From contig NZ_JABMKW010000007.1 of NCBI RefSeq assembly GCF_013204795.1, forward strand, positions 1-64,000: a DNA stretch of 64,000 bases, read 5' to 3'. The stretch's first letter is position 1. Every line of letters starts with the position of its first letter. Positions 36,374 to 45,395 of the stretch are shown here, in pieces. The notes under the pieces were generated by a model, which was not told where the DNA came from, ran no database searches, and was given only the letters and a program-made list of their open reading frames with translations. The stretch comes from Pedobacter panaciterrae. Lineage in GTDB: Bacteria > Bacteroidota > Bacteroidia > Sphingobacteriales > Sphingobacteriaceae. The position numbers were made by a program, and so were the translations under genes.

Positions 36374-37942
36374 ATGTCATTTAAATTGTTGATCTCATTT
36401 GTCGCTTTCTGTTGTATTCAGCATGTTGTTTATGCACAGAAAGATACTGTTGTGTTTAAAGGGTATCCTGTAGTTGCGCATACAGACACACTCTTTCACA
36501 TTAAAAATAAGCTTGGCTCCTTGTCTGCACCAGAAAGAGCACAAAGAACTTCTTCCAAAGTTGAGGCCTTATCTGAGGATCTTCTTTTTGTACCCGATTC
36601 TTTAATTACAGTTGATGATTCTACCCTTGTAGGAATTGTTTATAAAGGCGATATTTTATTAAGCTTATCAAAAGCTGACGCAGATTCCGTGAAGATGGAT
36701 AAAGAGGTTATGGCTAAAGCTTATCAGGAAATTATTATAAATAATATCAATAATTACAGGAAGGAAACCAACGTATCAGAACTTTTAAAGCGAGCGGGAT
36801 TGGGGCTGCTGATCATTGTTGTATTAGGCGTATGTATATTTTTTTTAAATAAATACTCTAACAGGTTTAACAGCTGGTTGAGTTTCAAATTGCATGAAAG
36901 AATTGGGCATTTGAAAATTAAGGATTATGAGTTGATCGACAGAAGAAGGGAGCTGATATTAATAAGCAAGTTCCTGAACTTAATTAAAATCTTTGTCATC
37001 CTTTTGCTGATCTATCTTACCCTCCCAGTTATTTTTAGGCTCTTTCCATGGACAAAACCCTGGAGCGATAGTCTGATTAGCTTTGTGCTGAACCCACTAA
37101 AGAACATATTTAGTGCTTTAATTGACTTTGTACCAAAACTGATTACTATAGCTGTTATAGTTGGGGTATTCCATTATGTGAAAAAGGCAATTAAGTTTTT
37201 AGCTTACGAGGTCGAGACTGAAAGGCTAAAGGTTAGCGGTTTTTATCCTGACTGGGCAAAACCTACATTTAATATTGTTAAGATTTTATTAAACGCCTTT
37301 ATGATAGTGATGATATGGCCCTATATTCCGGGGTCGGATCTGGCCATATTTAAAGGAGTATCTGTGTTTTTGGGGATACTGATTTCCTTTGGATCATCAT
37401 CGGCCATTAGTAACGGCGTGGCTGGCATGGTGATTACTTATATGCGTCCTTTTAGAATTGGAGATGTAGTTAAAATTGGAGATACTACCGGCGCTGTTTT
37501 AGAGAAATCATTATTAGTTACCCGTGTCAGAACAATCAAAAACGAAATCATTACCATTCCTAATAGTGCCATCTTAAATGGGAACACTGTGAATTATACC
37601 AGCATGTCTGTTAACGAAGGATTGATTATCCATAGCACGCTTACTTTAGGCTATGATATTCCATGGACAAAAATTCATGAACTGCTGATTAATGCTGCAC
37701 TTGCAACCGAAGGCGTAATTAAGGATAGAGCTCCTTTTGTGCTGCAAACAAGTCTTGATGATTGGTACGTGTCTTATCAGCTAAATGCCTACATCAGTAA
37801 TCCGGGCATTATGGCTGTTATCTATTCAGAGATGCATAAGAATATTCATGAAGCATTTGATAAAGCGGGAGTAGAGATTATGTCTCCTCATTATCAGGCA
37901 ATAAGGGACGGCAATGCAAGCACTGTTCAGGTTAAAAATTAA
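36374..37942 (+). CDS. MscS-family mechanosensitive ion channel
   Basis: A protein of about 522 residues. It has a signal peptide ending near VVYAQ, a periplasmic N-terminal region of about 110 residues, several membrane helices, and the MscS core: the pore-lining TM3 segment GILISFGSSSAISNGVAGMV, then MRPFRIGDVVKIG and the beta domain (TIPNSAILNGNTVNYT). These channels open under membrane tension and release solutes during osmotic downshock. I prefer the ATG at 36374 (MSFKLLISF), which gives a proper signal peptide, over the ATG at 36317. It is divergent from pdxJ. Confidence 0.92.
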   Translation: MSFKLLISFVAFCCIQHVVYAQKDTVVFKGYPVVAHTDTLFHIKNKLGSLSAPERAQRTSSKVEALSEDLLFVPDSLITVDDSTLVGIVYKGDILLSLSKADADSVKMDKEVMAKAYQEIIINNINNYRKETNVSELLKRAGLGLLIIVVLGVCIFFLNKYSNRFNSWLSFKLHERIGHLKIKDYELIDRRRELILISKFLNLIKIFVILLLIYLTLPVIFRLFPWTKPWSDSLISFVLNPLKNIFSALIDFVPKLITIAVIVGVFHYVKKAIKFLAYEVETERLKVSGFYPDWAKPTFNIVKILLNAFMIVMIWPYIPGSDLAIFKGVSVFLGILISFGSSSAISNGVAGMVITYMRPFRIGDVVKIGDTTGAVLEKSLLVTRVRTIKNEIITIPNSAILNGNTVNYTSMSVNEGLIIHSTLTLGYDIPWTKIHELLINAALATEGVIKDRAPFVLQTSLDDWYVSYQLNAYISNPGIMAVIYSEMHKNIHEAFDKAGVEIMSPHYQAIRDGNASTVQVKN

Positions 37943-37955
37943 ATGAAATAAGTGT

Positions 37956-38921
37956 GTGAAGACGATTTTGTATCTATTAATGGTCTTAGCTATTCCTTGT
38001 TCGGCTCAGGTTAGTATTGAGGGGTATAATAAATATTTTGCAATTACTAAGTATAACAATAAGGAATTACTGATACTTCGGAAATTCAAAACCTCAGGAA
38101 CTGCTTCTTATTTAGCGGTTAATCCTGCTGAACTAACTACATCAATAATTCCGGCTGCCGGAGTAATTGTGAAAGAAATGGCGTTAGACCAAGCACTTAT
38201 TTATTTTGAAAATTCAGCATATTCTAAGGCAATGTCGTCGGCAAGGCAACTATCTAATAGCTTGCAGGATGCAGGAATTATTCATGGTTTCCAAAAAGAA
38301 AAAGGAATAACGTTAACAATTGATCTGTGCCCTTCGCATAAAGTTCTAGATAGAATAATCTTTACCTCACTCATTTCAGAATTTCAGAAAACAGAGAAAC
38401 CGGTGCCAATTGCAATATCAATTACCGGCCGATGGATGCTTACCCATGCCAACGATTTAAATTGGCTTAAAGAGCTGGAAAAATCCAACTATATAAAGGT
38501 TACATGGATAAACCATTCTTACAATCATCATGTAAGTTCTAAAGCACCCCTTAAAACTAATTTTTTATTGGAGCCGGGCACAGATTTGAATTTCGAAGTA
38601 TTAGGAACCGAACTGGCTATGTTACAACACGGGATGTTGCCATCTGTTTTCTTCCGTTTTCCGGGTCTTGTATCAGATACAGAAGTAGTAAAACGTGTGC
38701 TTTCTTATGGGGTTATTCCTGTTGGGAGTGATGCATGGCTTGCAAAAGGTCAGCCAGCCAACTCAGGGAGTATAGTTCTAATTCATGGAAATGGAAATGA
38801 ACCACTGGGGGTTCAGGATTTTATTAAACTCCTTAAGAATAAGCAAAAAGACATTCAAGGCAAACAATGGATAATGTACGATTTAAGAGAAAGTGTTGAG
38901 GATGAGTTTCAACAGAAATAA
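37956..38921 (+). CDS. polysaccharide deacetylase-like exported protein, GTG start
   Basis: A 321-residue exported protein. The signal peptide (MKTILYLLMVLAIPCSAQ) precedes a NodB-like carbohydrate esterase domain from about residue 110: LTIDLCPSHK holds the first motif Asp, WINHSYNHH the metal histidines, and FFRFPGL and VLIHGNGNEP the later motifs. The first motif usually reads TFDD; here a single Asp followed by LCPSH is seen, so activity needs testing. A GTG at 37956 is the start, since the only nearby ATG (37943) runs into a stop at once. It lies 13 nt after the MscS gene and is probably in its operon. Confidence 0.78.
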   Translation: MKTILYLLMVLAIPCSAQVSIEGYNKYFAITKYNNKELLILRKFKTSGTASYLAVNPAELTTSIIPAAGVIVKEMALDQALIYFENSAYSKAMSSARQLSNSLQDAGIIHGFQKEKGITLTIDLCPSHKVLDRIIFTSLISEFQKTEKPVPIAISITGRWMLTHANDLNWLKELEKSNYIKVTWINHSYNHHVSSKAPLKTNFLLEPGTDLNFEVLGTELAMLQHGMLPSVFFRFPGLVSDTEVVKRVLSYGVIPVGSDAWLAKGQPANSGSIVLIHGNGNEPLGVQDFIKLLKNKQKDIQGKQWIMYDLRESVEDEFQQK

Positions 38922-38937
38922 TGGATATGCCTGATAA

Positions 38938-38976
38938 CAAAAAGAGGGAAATTACATTAGTAATTTCCCTCTTTTT
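38938..38976. terminator. bidirectional terminator between deacetylase and ahcY
   Basis: A 15-bp perfect stem (38941-38955 with 38960-38974) with a 4-nt loop, T run on one side and A run on the other. It is shared by two convergent genes. Confidence 0.9.
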
Positions 38977-38992
38977 ATATCTATCCGAGTGA

Positions 38993-40309
38993 TTAGTATC
39001 TGTAAGTATCTGGTTTAAATGGACCTTCAACCGGAACACCAATGTATTCTGCCTGATGTGCATCTAAAACATCAAGTTCAACACCAATTTTAGCCAGGTG
39101 TAAACGAGCTACTTTTTCGTCCAAATGCTTAGGTAACACATAAACTTTGTTCTCATATTGATCTGTATTGGTCCACAATTCTAATTGAGCCAAAGTTTGG
39201 TTAGTGAATGAGTTAGACATTACAAAACTTGGGTGACCAGTTGCACAGCCTAAATTTACCAAACGACCTTCGGCCAATAGGATGATGTCTTTTCCGTCAA
39301 TAGTATATTTATCAACCTGAGGTTTGATCTCTACTTTAGTAGCACCATAGTTTTTGTTTAACCAGGCAACATCAATTTCATTATCAAAGTGACCAATGTT
39401 ACAAACGATCGCTTTATCTTTCATGCTTTTGAAATGCTCAGCACGAACGATATCGCAGTTACCGGTTGTAGTTACAATAATATCAGCTTCTTTAACTGCG
39501 GTAGCAAATTTCTTAACTTCATAGCCTTCCATTGCAGCTTGTAAAGCACAGATCGGGTCAATTTCAGAAACGATTACACGTACACCTTGTGAGCTTAAAG
39601 ATTCAGCTGAACCTTTACCAACATCACCGTAACCAGCAACAACAGCTACTTTACCAGCCATCATGATATCAGTAGCACGACGGATCGCATCTACTAATGA
39701 TTCACGACAACCGTATTTGTTGTCAAATTTAGATTTGGTAACTGAGTCGTTTACATTGATTGCAGGTAAATGCAATGTTCCGTTTTTCATACGCTCGTAT
39801 AAGCGGTGAACACCGGTAGTAGTTTCTTCAGATAAACCTTTGATGTTAGCGATAAGCTCCGGGAATTTATCGAAAACCATATTGGTTAAGTCGCCACCAT
39901 CATCTAAGATCATGTTTAACGGCTGACGCTCAGGGCCGAAATGTAAAGTTTGCTCGATGCACCAGTCAAAGCTAGCTTCATCTAAACCTTTCCAGGCATA
40001 TACCTGAATACCAGCTGCAGCAATAGCAGCAGCAGCGTGATCCTGAGTAGAAAATATATTACAAGATGACCAGGTAACTTCAGCACCTAACGCAACTAGT
40101 GTTTCAATTAAAACTGCAGTTTGGATGGTCATGTGAAGGCAGCCTGCAATGCGTGCGCCTTTTAATGGTTGAGAAGGACCAAATTCTTCGCGTAATGACA
40201 TTAAACCAGGCATTTCTGCTTCTGCCAGTTCAATCTCTTTGCGGCCCCATTCTGCCAGTGAAATGTCCTTAACTTTGTAAGGAACGTAAGTTGTCTCTAC
40301 TGATGACAT
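38993..40309 (-). CDS. ahcY: adenosylhomocysteinase
   Basis: A 438-residue NAD-dependent enzyme that splits S-adenosylhomocysteine into adenosine and homocysteine, clearing the by-product of methylation. Motifs: [16 protein letters not shown] near the N terminus, the substrate segment [20 protein letters not shown], the Rossmann loop [15 protein letters not shown], and the C-terminal DTYRY. The length is the normal bacterial form. Start ATG at 40309 is preceded by an exact -7 box. It is transcribed alone. Confidence 0.97.
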   Translation of the reverse strand: MSSVETTYVPYKVKDISLAEWGRKEIELAEAEMPGLMSLREEFGPSQPLKGARIAGCLHMTIQTAVLIETLVALGAEVTWSSCNIFSTQDHAAAAIAAAGIQVYAWKGLDEASFDWCIEQTLHFGPERQPLNMILDDGGDLTNMVFDKFPELIANIKGLSEETTTGVHRLYERMKNGTLHLPAINVNDSVTKSKFDNKYGCRESLVDAIRRATDIMMAGKVAVVAGYGDVGKGSAESLSSQGVRVIVSEIDPICALQAAMEGYEVKKFATAVKEADIIVTTTGNCDIVRAEHFKSMKDKAIVCNIGHFDNEIDVAWLNKNYGATKVEIKPQVDKYTIDGKDIILLAEGRLVNLGCATGHPSFVMSNSFTNQTLAQLELWTNTDQYENKVYVLPKHLDEKVARLHLAKIGVELDVLDAHQAEYIGVPVEGPFKPDTYRY

Positions 40310-40663
40310 ATGTTTATTTATTAAGTTTCTAATATACAGCCTGCAAATTTACGACTATTTATGTTTATTTATTGCAACAAAAAAGGAATGGATCAATTCA
40401 ACTCGTTCTGGTCTATTTGATACGATGTTTCGTATTAGATAAATCGGCATTAAAGAGCCCGATTGTTCGGTAAAAGCACCTTTTTTTCTAAGTATGGGGA
40501 CGAAGTATCATCGAACAGAAACACAGAGCAAACAGCGTTCCTTTTGTAGAGTAAGACGTGTTTTGTCTAAACGTTAATTATTGTTAAAAATAAAGACCGA
40601 GCTTCACATAGAATCATTTGTCTCCTGAAAATTAATATATTTAAGGAACCAAATGACGCCTTT
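40310..40663. other. 354-nt intergenic region between divergent ahcY and the propeller gene
   Basis: It holds the ahcY promoter near 40344-40377, a perfect inverted repeat ATACGA-tgtt-TCGTAT at 40420-40435, and a TTTG/TATATTTA-like pair just before the propeller gene. No open frame of note and no clear SAH- or SAM-riboswitch fold were seen by eye. Confidence 0.5.
40344..40351 (-). promoter_or_regulatory. candidate -7 element of ahcY
   Basis: On the minus strand TAAATTTG matches TAnnTTTG exactly, 34 nt before the ATG. A TTG lies about 23 nt further upstream, a little far for a -33 element. Confidence 0.5.
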
Positions 40664-41917
40664 ATGTTAAAATTCGCTCTCAGCAGTTTAATAATCTGCA
40701 TTTTCTCCTATGGCCATGCTGTGGCTCAAGCAAGCAAAATTGATAGCACAGGAATGGTGACGCTCAGGATTGACCCCAACAGCGCACGCGGTGCGGCTGT
40801 ATCTCAGTTCTTCGATGAAGTTATCTTTACCCCGTTAGAAACCACTAAGGAAAGTCTGTTTGGTTCTATAAATTCACTGAAAATCGCCGGCGACAATTAT
40901 GTTATTTACGATTGGGAAACCAAAGCAGTATTGATTTTTACTAAAGCGGGAAAATATGTTGCGAAGATCAATGCCAATAAAATAGAGAAAGATCCTAAAG
41001 TTAAAGATCAGAGTTTCTATGGCTTTAATATTAAAAAGGAAGATGGTCAAGTGCTGATTGAGATTTCGTCAGGTAAACAAATTTACTATTTTGATTTAAC
41101 TGCCAAGCTGGTAAAGAAAGTACCTATTGTTAAGGATAAACAGAAAGACTATACCAATTATAAGAAATTTAGTGATGGTACGATTATAGACCAGGCTTTT
41201 CTGGAGGAAAGTGGTAAAGACAGCATCTACTATAACGTAAGCATTTTGAAGGATGGCAAGAGGGTAGAAAGTTATTTCCCTTACCGAACGGCTGACCACA
41301 AGGGCGATGAGCGCTGGCATGGTGGCCGTGTATATGATTATGGTAATCCGGATGAGTATCTTTTTGTAAAGAACTTCTATTATAACATTTACAAATTAAC
41401 GGCTAAAAAGCTTTCTTTGGCTTATAGGATCTTGTTTCCGGCCTCAAACTCTCTTCCTATGGATTATGATACCAACCCAATCTATAAAGGGAAGGGTTAT
41501 GATTATTATGAGAAAAACAGGGATGTTTTTTATGATTTGGCCAACAGTTACCTGCATTTTAATAACCTGTATTTCCAGGTTAGGAACTGGAATTGGAGCC
41601 GGGATGAGAAAAAAGCTTTTATATATAACTTAAAAACAACTGAATTGACATCTATTGCAGATATAGAGCCTGATTCTACCTCTCAGTTTTTGCCGATTAC
41701 GGATTTGGCATCTCAATATGATTTTACAAACAAAGGCTTTCATATCGTTACTCCTGAATGTTTTTACACCAGCTATTCTTCTCTAACGCTCTTTACCGCT
41801 AAAGAACAGAATGAAGATAAAAACAGGAAGTATAATGCTGCTTTAACAGAGTACTTTAAAACACAAAACAAGAAAAGTAATCCCATAATTATTCAGCTTA
41901 AACCAAAAAAATTCTAA
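40664..41917 (+). CDS. exported 6-bladed beta-propeller-like protein
   Basis: A 417-residue exported protein with signal peptide MLKFALSSLIICIFSYGHAVAQ. The first blades read VIFTPLETTKESLFGSINSL, DNYVIYDWETKAVLIFTKAG and KYVAKI, the pattern of Bacteroidota 6-bladed beta-propeller proteins (PLETT, then a display strand with a repeated x-V-F-x-K-x-G-K). Members usually occur beside outer-membrane transporter or barrel genes; their ligand is not known. Here the partner is the barrel protein starting 6 nt downstream. No lipobox Cys is present. Many aromatic residues (WHGGRVYDYG, KGYDYYEKN) could bind a ligand. Confidence 0.72.
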   Translation: MLKFALSSLIICIFSYGHAVAQASKIDSTGMVTLRIDPNSARGAAVSQFFDEVIFTPLETTKESLFGSINSLKIAGDNYVIYDWETKAVLIFTKAGKYVAKINANKIEKDPKVKDQSFYGFNIKKEDGQVLIEISSGKQIYYFDLTAKLVKKVPIVKDKQKDYTNYKKFSDGTIIDQAFLEESGKDSIYYNVSILKDGKRVESYFPYRTADHKGDERWHGGRVYDYGNPDEYLFVKNFYYNIYKLTAKKLSLAYRILFPASNSLPMDYDTNPIYKGKGYDYYEKNRDVFYDLANSYLHFNNLYFQVRNWNWSRDEKKAFIYNLKTTELTSIADIEPDSTSQFLPITDLASQYDFTNKGFHIVTPECFYTSYSSLTLFTAKEQNEDKNRKYNAALTEYFKTQNKKSNPIIIQLKPKKF

Positions 41918-41923
41918 CGCTCC

Positions 41924-44767
41924 ATGTTCAAATTAAATACCATAACGCTGGCATTTCTGCTCAGTATTGCCTGCTTTACGCTTAATGCACAGCAAGCTAC
42001 CACTGTAAATCCAGGAACTGCAAAGGGTATTGTGAGAGATACGGCACAGAACTATGTGCTAAAATCTGCTACCGTATCTATCTATAAATCGGCCGATAGC
42101 ACCTTGTTAAGCTACCAGGTAACCAATAATTATGGGGAATTTAGCTTTAAAAACCTGCCTGTAAATGTTCTTCTAAGACTGGATATTAACAATGTAGGTT
42201 ACTATACTTCCAGAAAGACATTTACGATACCTGCGGGTAAGAATACCATTGACCTCCAGACCATTGTTGCCAACCGCAGGGACATCACGCTTGACGATGT
42301 AGTGATCACCGTGCCACCGATTAGTATGAATGGTGATACGTTAGAGTTTAATGCTGCGGCTTTTAAATTAGATAGTAATGCTGTGGTTGAGGATTTGCTT
42401 AGGCAGATACCCAACATCACCTTGTGGGGAGACGGACAGATTACGGTAAACGGTAAAGAGGTTAAAAGCTTATTGGTAAATGGAAAGTCCTTTTTTGGTG
42501 GTGATATGAAGCAGGCTACACAAAATCTGGCTAAAAATGCGGTCCAGAAAATACAGGTGTACAACAAATCAAGGAGTCAGCAAAGTACCAATCCTGCAGA
42601 TTCTACGCTGGAGATGAACATTAAACTAAAAAAAGGCAAGGATGTTGGTTTTTTTGGTAAGATTGGCGCAGGTTATGGAACAGATAAGCGTTTTGAAACG
42701 GACGCCAGTATCAATATGTTTACGCCCAAAATGCAACTTGCCGTTGTTGGCGCCATAAACAATATTAACAAGATTGCGGATAATACGCGCGATCTCCAAT
42801 CTAACAGTACGTTTAAGGGGGTTGGTACCAATGTAGAATATCAGCCTGATTTTAGGGCTGAAGGGATAACACGCCCCAGTGCACTCGGGGCAAACTTTAC
42901 CTACAATTTTATAGAAAAGCCCACGTGGGAGTTAAAAAACACCTTAAAATCTAATTACTTTTTACAAGACAAGAATACCAATTACCTAGCTGATGCTAAG
43001 ACAACTACCTCTGTTAACAGTACGGATAAGGTGATTGACAACAGCATTACCAACAATCAATCTTCTAATACCACGCAGCGATTTGATTCGAATTACGAGT
43101 ATACTAAAAAGGGGCATAATTTGAATTTCTCCCAGGAAGTAAACTTTAATCAGGGTGATAATGTAGATCAGACTTTTCGTACGGCTACTAATTTGCAGGA
43201 TGTGCTAACCAGTACAAATAATTCAATGAATACCGGAAATTACAACAATAAGAGTTTTAGGTTTGGTGGTCAGTACAGGTATTCTCCATATATCATTACA
43301 CAAACAACGCGGTTTAGGGGTTTCGAGGCCAACTATAATTTGAATACCTACAATAATGAAAGCGACCGCCTGAACCTGACTGAGTTTAAATCATTTACTG
43401 GTACTGCAGCTAATCAGAAATTTAACAGAAAGTACAACACCCTTGCGGAAGGGTTCAGACAGGAACTCAATTTAACTATACAGGATCTAAAGGGGCTGAT
43501 TTTTGGAAACAAAAAATACTCACGTATGAGCTTTGATTTAACGAACAGGTTACTGCTGAACTCTGATAAAAATAATAACAGGGTGCAGGATTTGGATACC
43601 ATAAATAACGTATACCGGACTAACGCCTATTTAAATAATCAAATAACTACGAATGTTATTGAGGAAACACCTGGGTTGAGAATAAGAAGATCTTTCTCGA
43701 AAAGTATGTCTAACCGTTATTACAAGTCCTTGTCCCTCACGTTTCATCCTAAAGAGCTATTAATTAGTCAGGATAATAAATCTGACAGGTCTTTCCAAAA
43801 CTTAAAACGCAACTACAGCCAGTTTGCCCCTGACGTAGAGATTAGTTTTTACAATAATCAATATGGGGAAACCTCGAGGAACTACTCTCTTGAGTACAGA
43901 ACAACTTTGAAGATACCTAATATCAATCAGCTTGCTCCACTAACCGACAGCACCGACGTATACAATCTTAGAAGAGGCAATATTAACCTGAAAGAATCGG
44001 TACAGCGTGAATTGTCATTCAGCTTTTACAGCGATGATCAACATAGTAAAAATACGCTTAATTACAACTTCACACTAAGGGCAGGGTTGATTGCTAACAA
44101 TATTGTAGACAGTCTTTTGATTGACGAGCAGAACAGGCGGACGGTCTATTTGGTCAATGCAGATGGGAATAAATATTTAAATGGCGAAGCGGGTATCAGG
44201 AAGGCTTTAAAGCTTAAAACATCGGAATTTCAGTTTAATTTATATGGAAACTTCAATACAGCTATAAACCCTGGGTATACCAATAGTGTATTTACTTATT
44301 CGAGTAATTTAAATACGTATTATAGCGGTAGTGTTAATTATACGTATAAGAGTTATTTGGCGGTGGCGCTTAGCCAATCGTGGTCTACCTACAAATCCAA
44401 ACAAGAGGCCTTTAACACCCAATATAGCGGAAAGAACGTTGGCACCACATTGACGGCCAGCTATAACATCACCAAGAAGTTGACGTTGAATAGCAATATC
44501 AGTAACAACAACAGTTCTTCATCGAATTCTAAAAACATTGTTTACACCATCTGGAATGCGAACCTGGTTTGTCGCTTCCTTAAAGGTAATAATGCTGAGG
44601 TCAAATTCGCGGCCCTCGATTTATTAAGGCAGAACACCAGCGTAATTAACTATGGTGATGCCAATAGTTTTACCATAGGTAGGCAAAATGTATTGACACA
44701 ATATTTTATGACCACAATTTCCTACTATCCAAGACAGTTTGGAAAGAAGGCCAAGGCTAAGAAATGA
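41924..44767 (+). CDS. outer-membrane beta-barrel protein with carboxypeptidase-regulatory and plug domains
   Basis: A 947-residue outer-membrane protein. The signal peptide ends near NAQ23. A carboxypeptidase-regulatory domain follows (about 30-110, GTAKGIVRDTAQNYVLKSAT), then a plug-like region (about 115-210, DLLRQIPNITLWGDGQITVN and GGDMKQATQNLAKNAVQKIQ), then a long barrel rich in Asn/Thr/Tyr strands of the outer-membrane barrel family 3 type. It lacks a terminal aromatic residue; the end is FGKKAKAKK. TonB-type transport or assembly is possible. It lies 6 nt after the propeller gene, so the two form one operon. There is no SusD partner. Confidence 0.82.
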   Translation: MFKLNTITLAFLLSIACFTLNAQQATTVNPGTAKGIVRDTAQNYVLKSATVSIYKSADSTLLSYQVTNNYGEFSFKNLPVNVLLRLDINNVGYYTSRKTFTIPAGKNTIDLQTIVANRRDITLDDVVITVPPISMNGDTLEFNAAAFKLDSNAVVEDLLRQIPNITLWGDGQITVNGKEVKSLLVNGKSFFGGDMKQATQNLAKNAVQKIQVYNKSRSQQSTNPADSTLEMNIKLKKGKDVGFFGKIGAGYGTDKRFETDASINMFTPKMQLAVVGAINNINKIADNTRDLQSNSTFKGVGTNVEYQPDFRAEGITRPSALGANFTYNFIEKPTWELKNTLKSNYFLQDKNTNYLADAKTTTSVNSTDKVIDNSITNNQSSNTTQRFDSNYEYTKKGHNLNFSQEVNFNQGDNVDQTFRTATNLQDVLTSTNNSMNTGNYNNKSFRFGGQYRYSPYIITQTTRFRGFEANYNLNTYNNESDRLNLTEFKSFTGTAANQKFNRKYNTLAEGFRQELNLTIQDLKGLIFGNKKYSRMSFDLTNRLLLNSDKNNNRVQDLDTINNVYRTNAYLNNQITTNVIEETPGLRIRRSFSKSMSNRYYKSLSLTFHPKELLISQDNKSDRSFQNLKRNYSQFAPDVEISFYNNQYGETSRNYSLEYRTTLKIPNINQLAPLTDSTDVYNLRRGNINLKESVQRELSFSFYSDDQHSKNTLNYNFTLRAGLIANNIVDSLLIDEQNRRTVYLVNADGNKYLNGEAGIRKALKLKTSEFQFNLYGNFNTAINPGYTNSVFTYSSNLNTYYSGSVNYTYKSYLAVALSQSWSTYKSKQEAFNTQYSGKNVGTTLTASYNITKKLTLNSNISNNNSSSSNSKNIVYTIWNANLVCRFLKGNNAEVKFAALDLLRQNTSVINYGDANSFTIGRQNVLTQYFMTTISYYPRQFGKKAKAKK

Positions 44768-44850
44768 TGATATAACAGAGGAGAGCGCTTGTTTTTGATT
44801 TATACAAAGTAATTTAAAGGTCAAAACTATATTGGTCTTATCGCCAATGC

Positions 44851-44881
44851 TTTGATGCTAGTTACAGGTACAGTACCTTTG
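44851..44881 (+). promoter_or_regulatory. promoter of the bacilliredoxin gene
   Basis: TTTG (44851-44854), a 19-nt spacer, and TACCTTTG (44874-44881): a full match to the Bacteroidota promoter consensus, 37 nt before the ATG at 44919. The clearest promoter in the window. Confidence 0.7.
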
Positions 44882-44918
44882 TATACTCAAAAAGAAAATT
44901 TATAAAAATATTAAGCAT

Positions 44919-45329
44919 ATGTATCCAGAATATTTAGTTGAACCAATGCGTGCTGAACTTACAACCGTAGGTTTTGAAGAATTAAAAACTGCTGAAGCAG
45001 TTGATAGCGCCATTACAAGCGAAGGAACTGTGTTTGTAGTAGTGAACTCGGTATGTGGTTGTGCAGCTGCAAACGCGCGTCCGGCAGCAAAATTAGCTGC
45101 AGCAAATGAAAAACACCCTACAAAATTGGTAACGGTTTTTGCTGGTATGGAAAAAGAAGCGGTTGACAGAGCTAGAGGTTATATGTTGCCTTTTCCTCCA
45201 TCATCACCTTCAATGGCTTTATTTAAAGATGGTAAATTAGTTCATATGATAGAGCGTCATCAAATAGAAGGCCGTCCGGCGCAAATGATTGCCGATAGCC
45301 TTATTGGTGCTTTTGAGCAGTACTGCTAG
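44919..45329 (+). CDS. BrxA/BrxB-family bacilliredoxin
   Basis: A 136-residue thioredoxin-fold protein with the CGC active site (Cys46-Gly-Cys48 in NSVCGCAAANARP) and the YPPSSPS-like segment MLPFPPSSPSMALF. Bacilliredoxins remove bacillithiol from protein thiols in Firmicutes; Bacteroidota homologues may serve the same or another low-molecular-weight thiol. It is transcribed alone between its own promoter and a strong terminator. Confidence 0.93.
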   Translation: MYPEYLVEPMRAELTTVGFEELKTAEAVDSAITSEGTVFVVVNSVCGCAAANARPAAKLAAANEKHPTKLVTVFAGMEKEAVDRARGYMLPFPPSSPSMALFKDGKLVHMIERHQIEGRPAQMIADSLIGAFEQYC

Positions 45330-45340
45330 AAATAAAAAAA

Positions 45341-45381
45341 TATAAAAGAGGGAGCCTGAAAATATCAGGCTCCCTCTTTTT
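45341..45381. terminator. bidirectional terminator between bacilliredoxin and GH30 genes
   Basis: A 16-bp perfect stem (45344-45359 with 45365-45380) with a 5-nt loop and T run, shared by convergent genes. Confidence 0.9.
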
Positions 45382-45395
45382 GCGCTTAATATTAT

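Noticed and set aside
40310-40440. SAH or SAM riboswitch ahead of ahcY
   Set aside because: The predicted leader after the -7 box is only about 30 nt and shows no multi-stem fold by eye.
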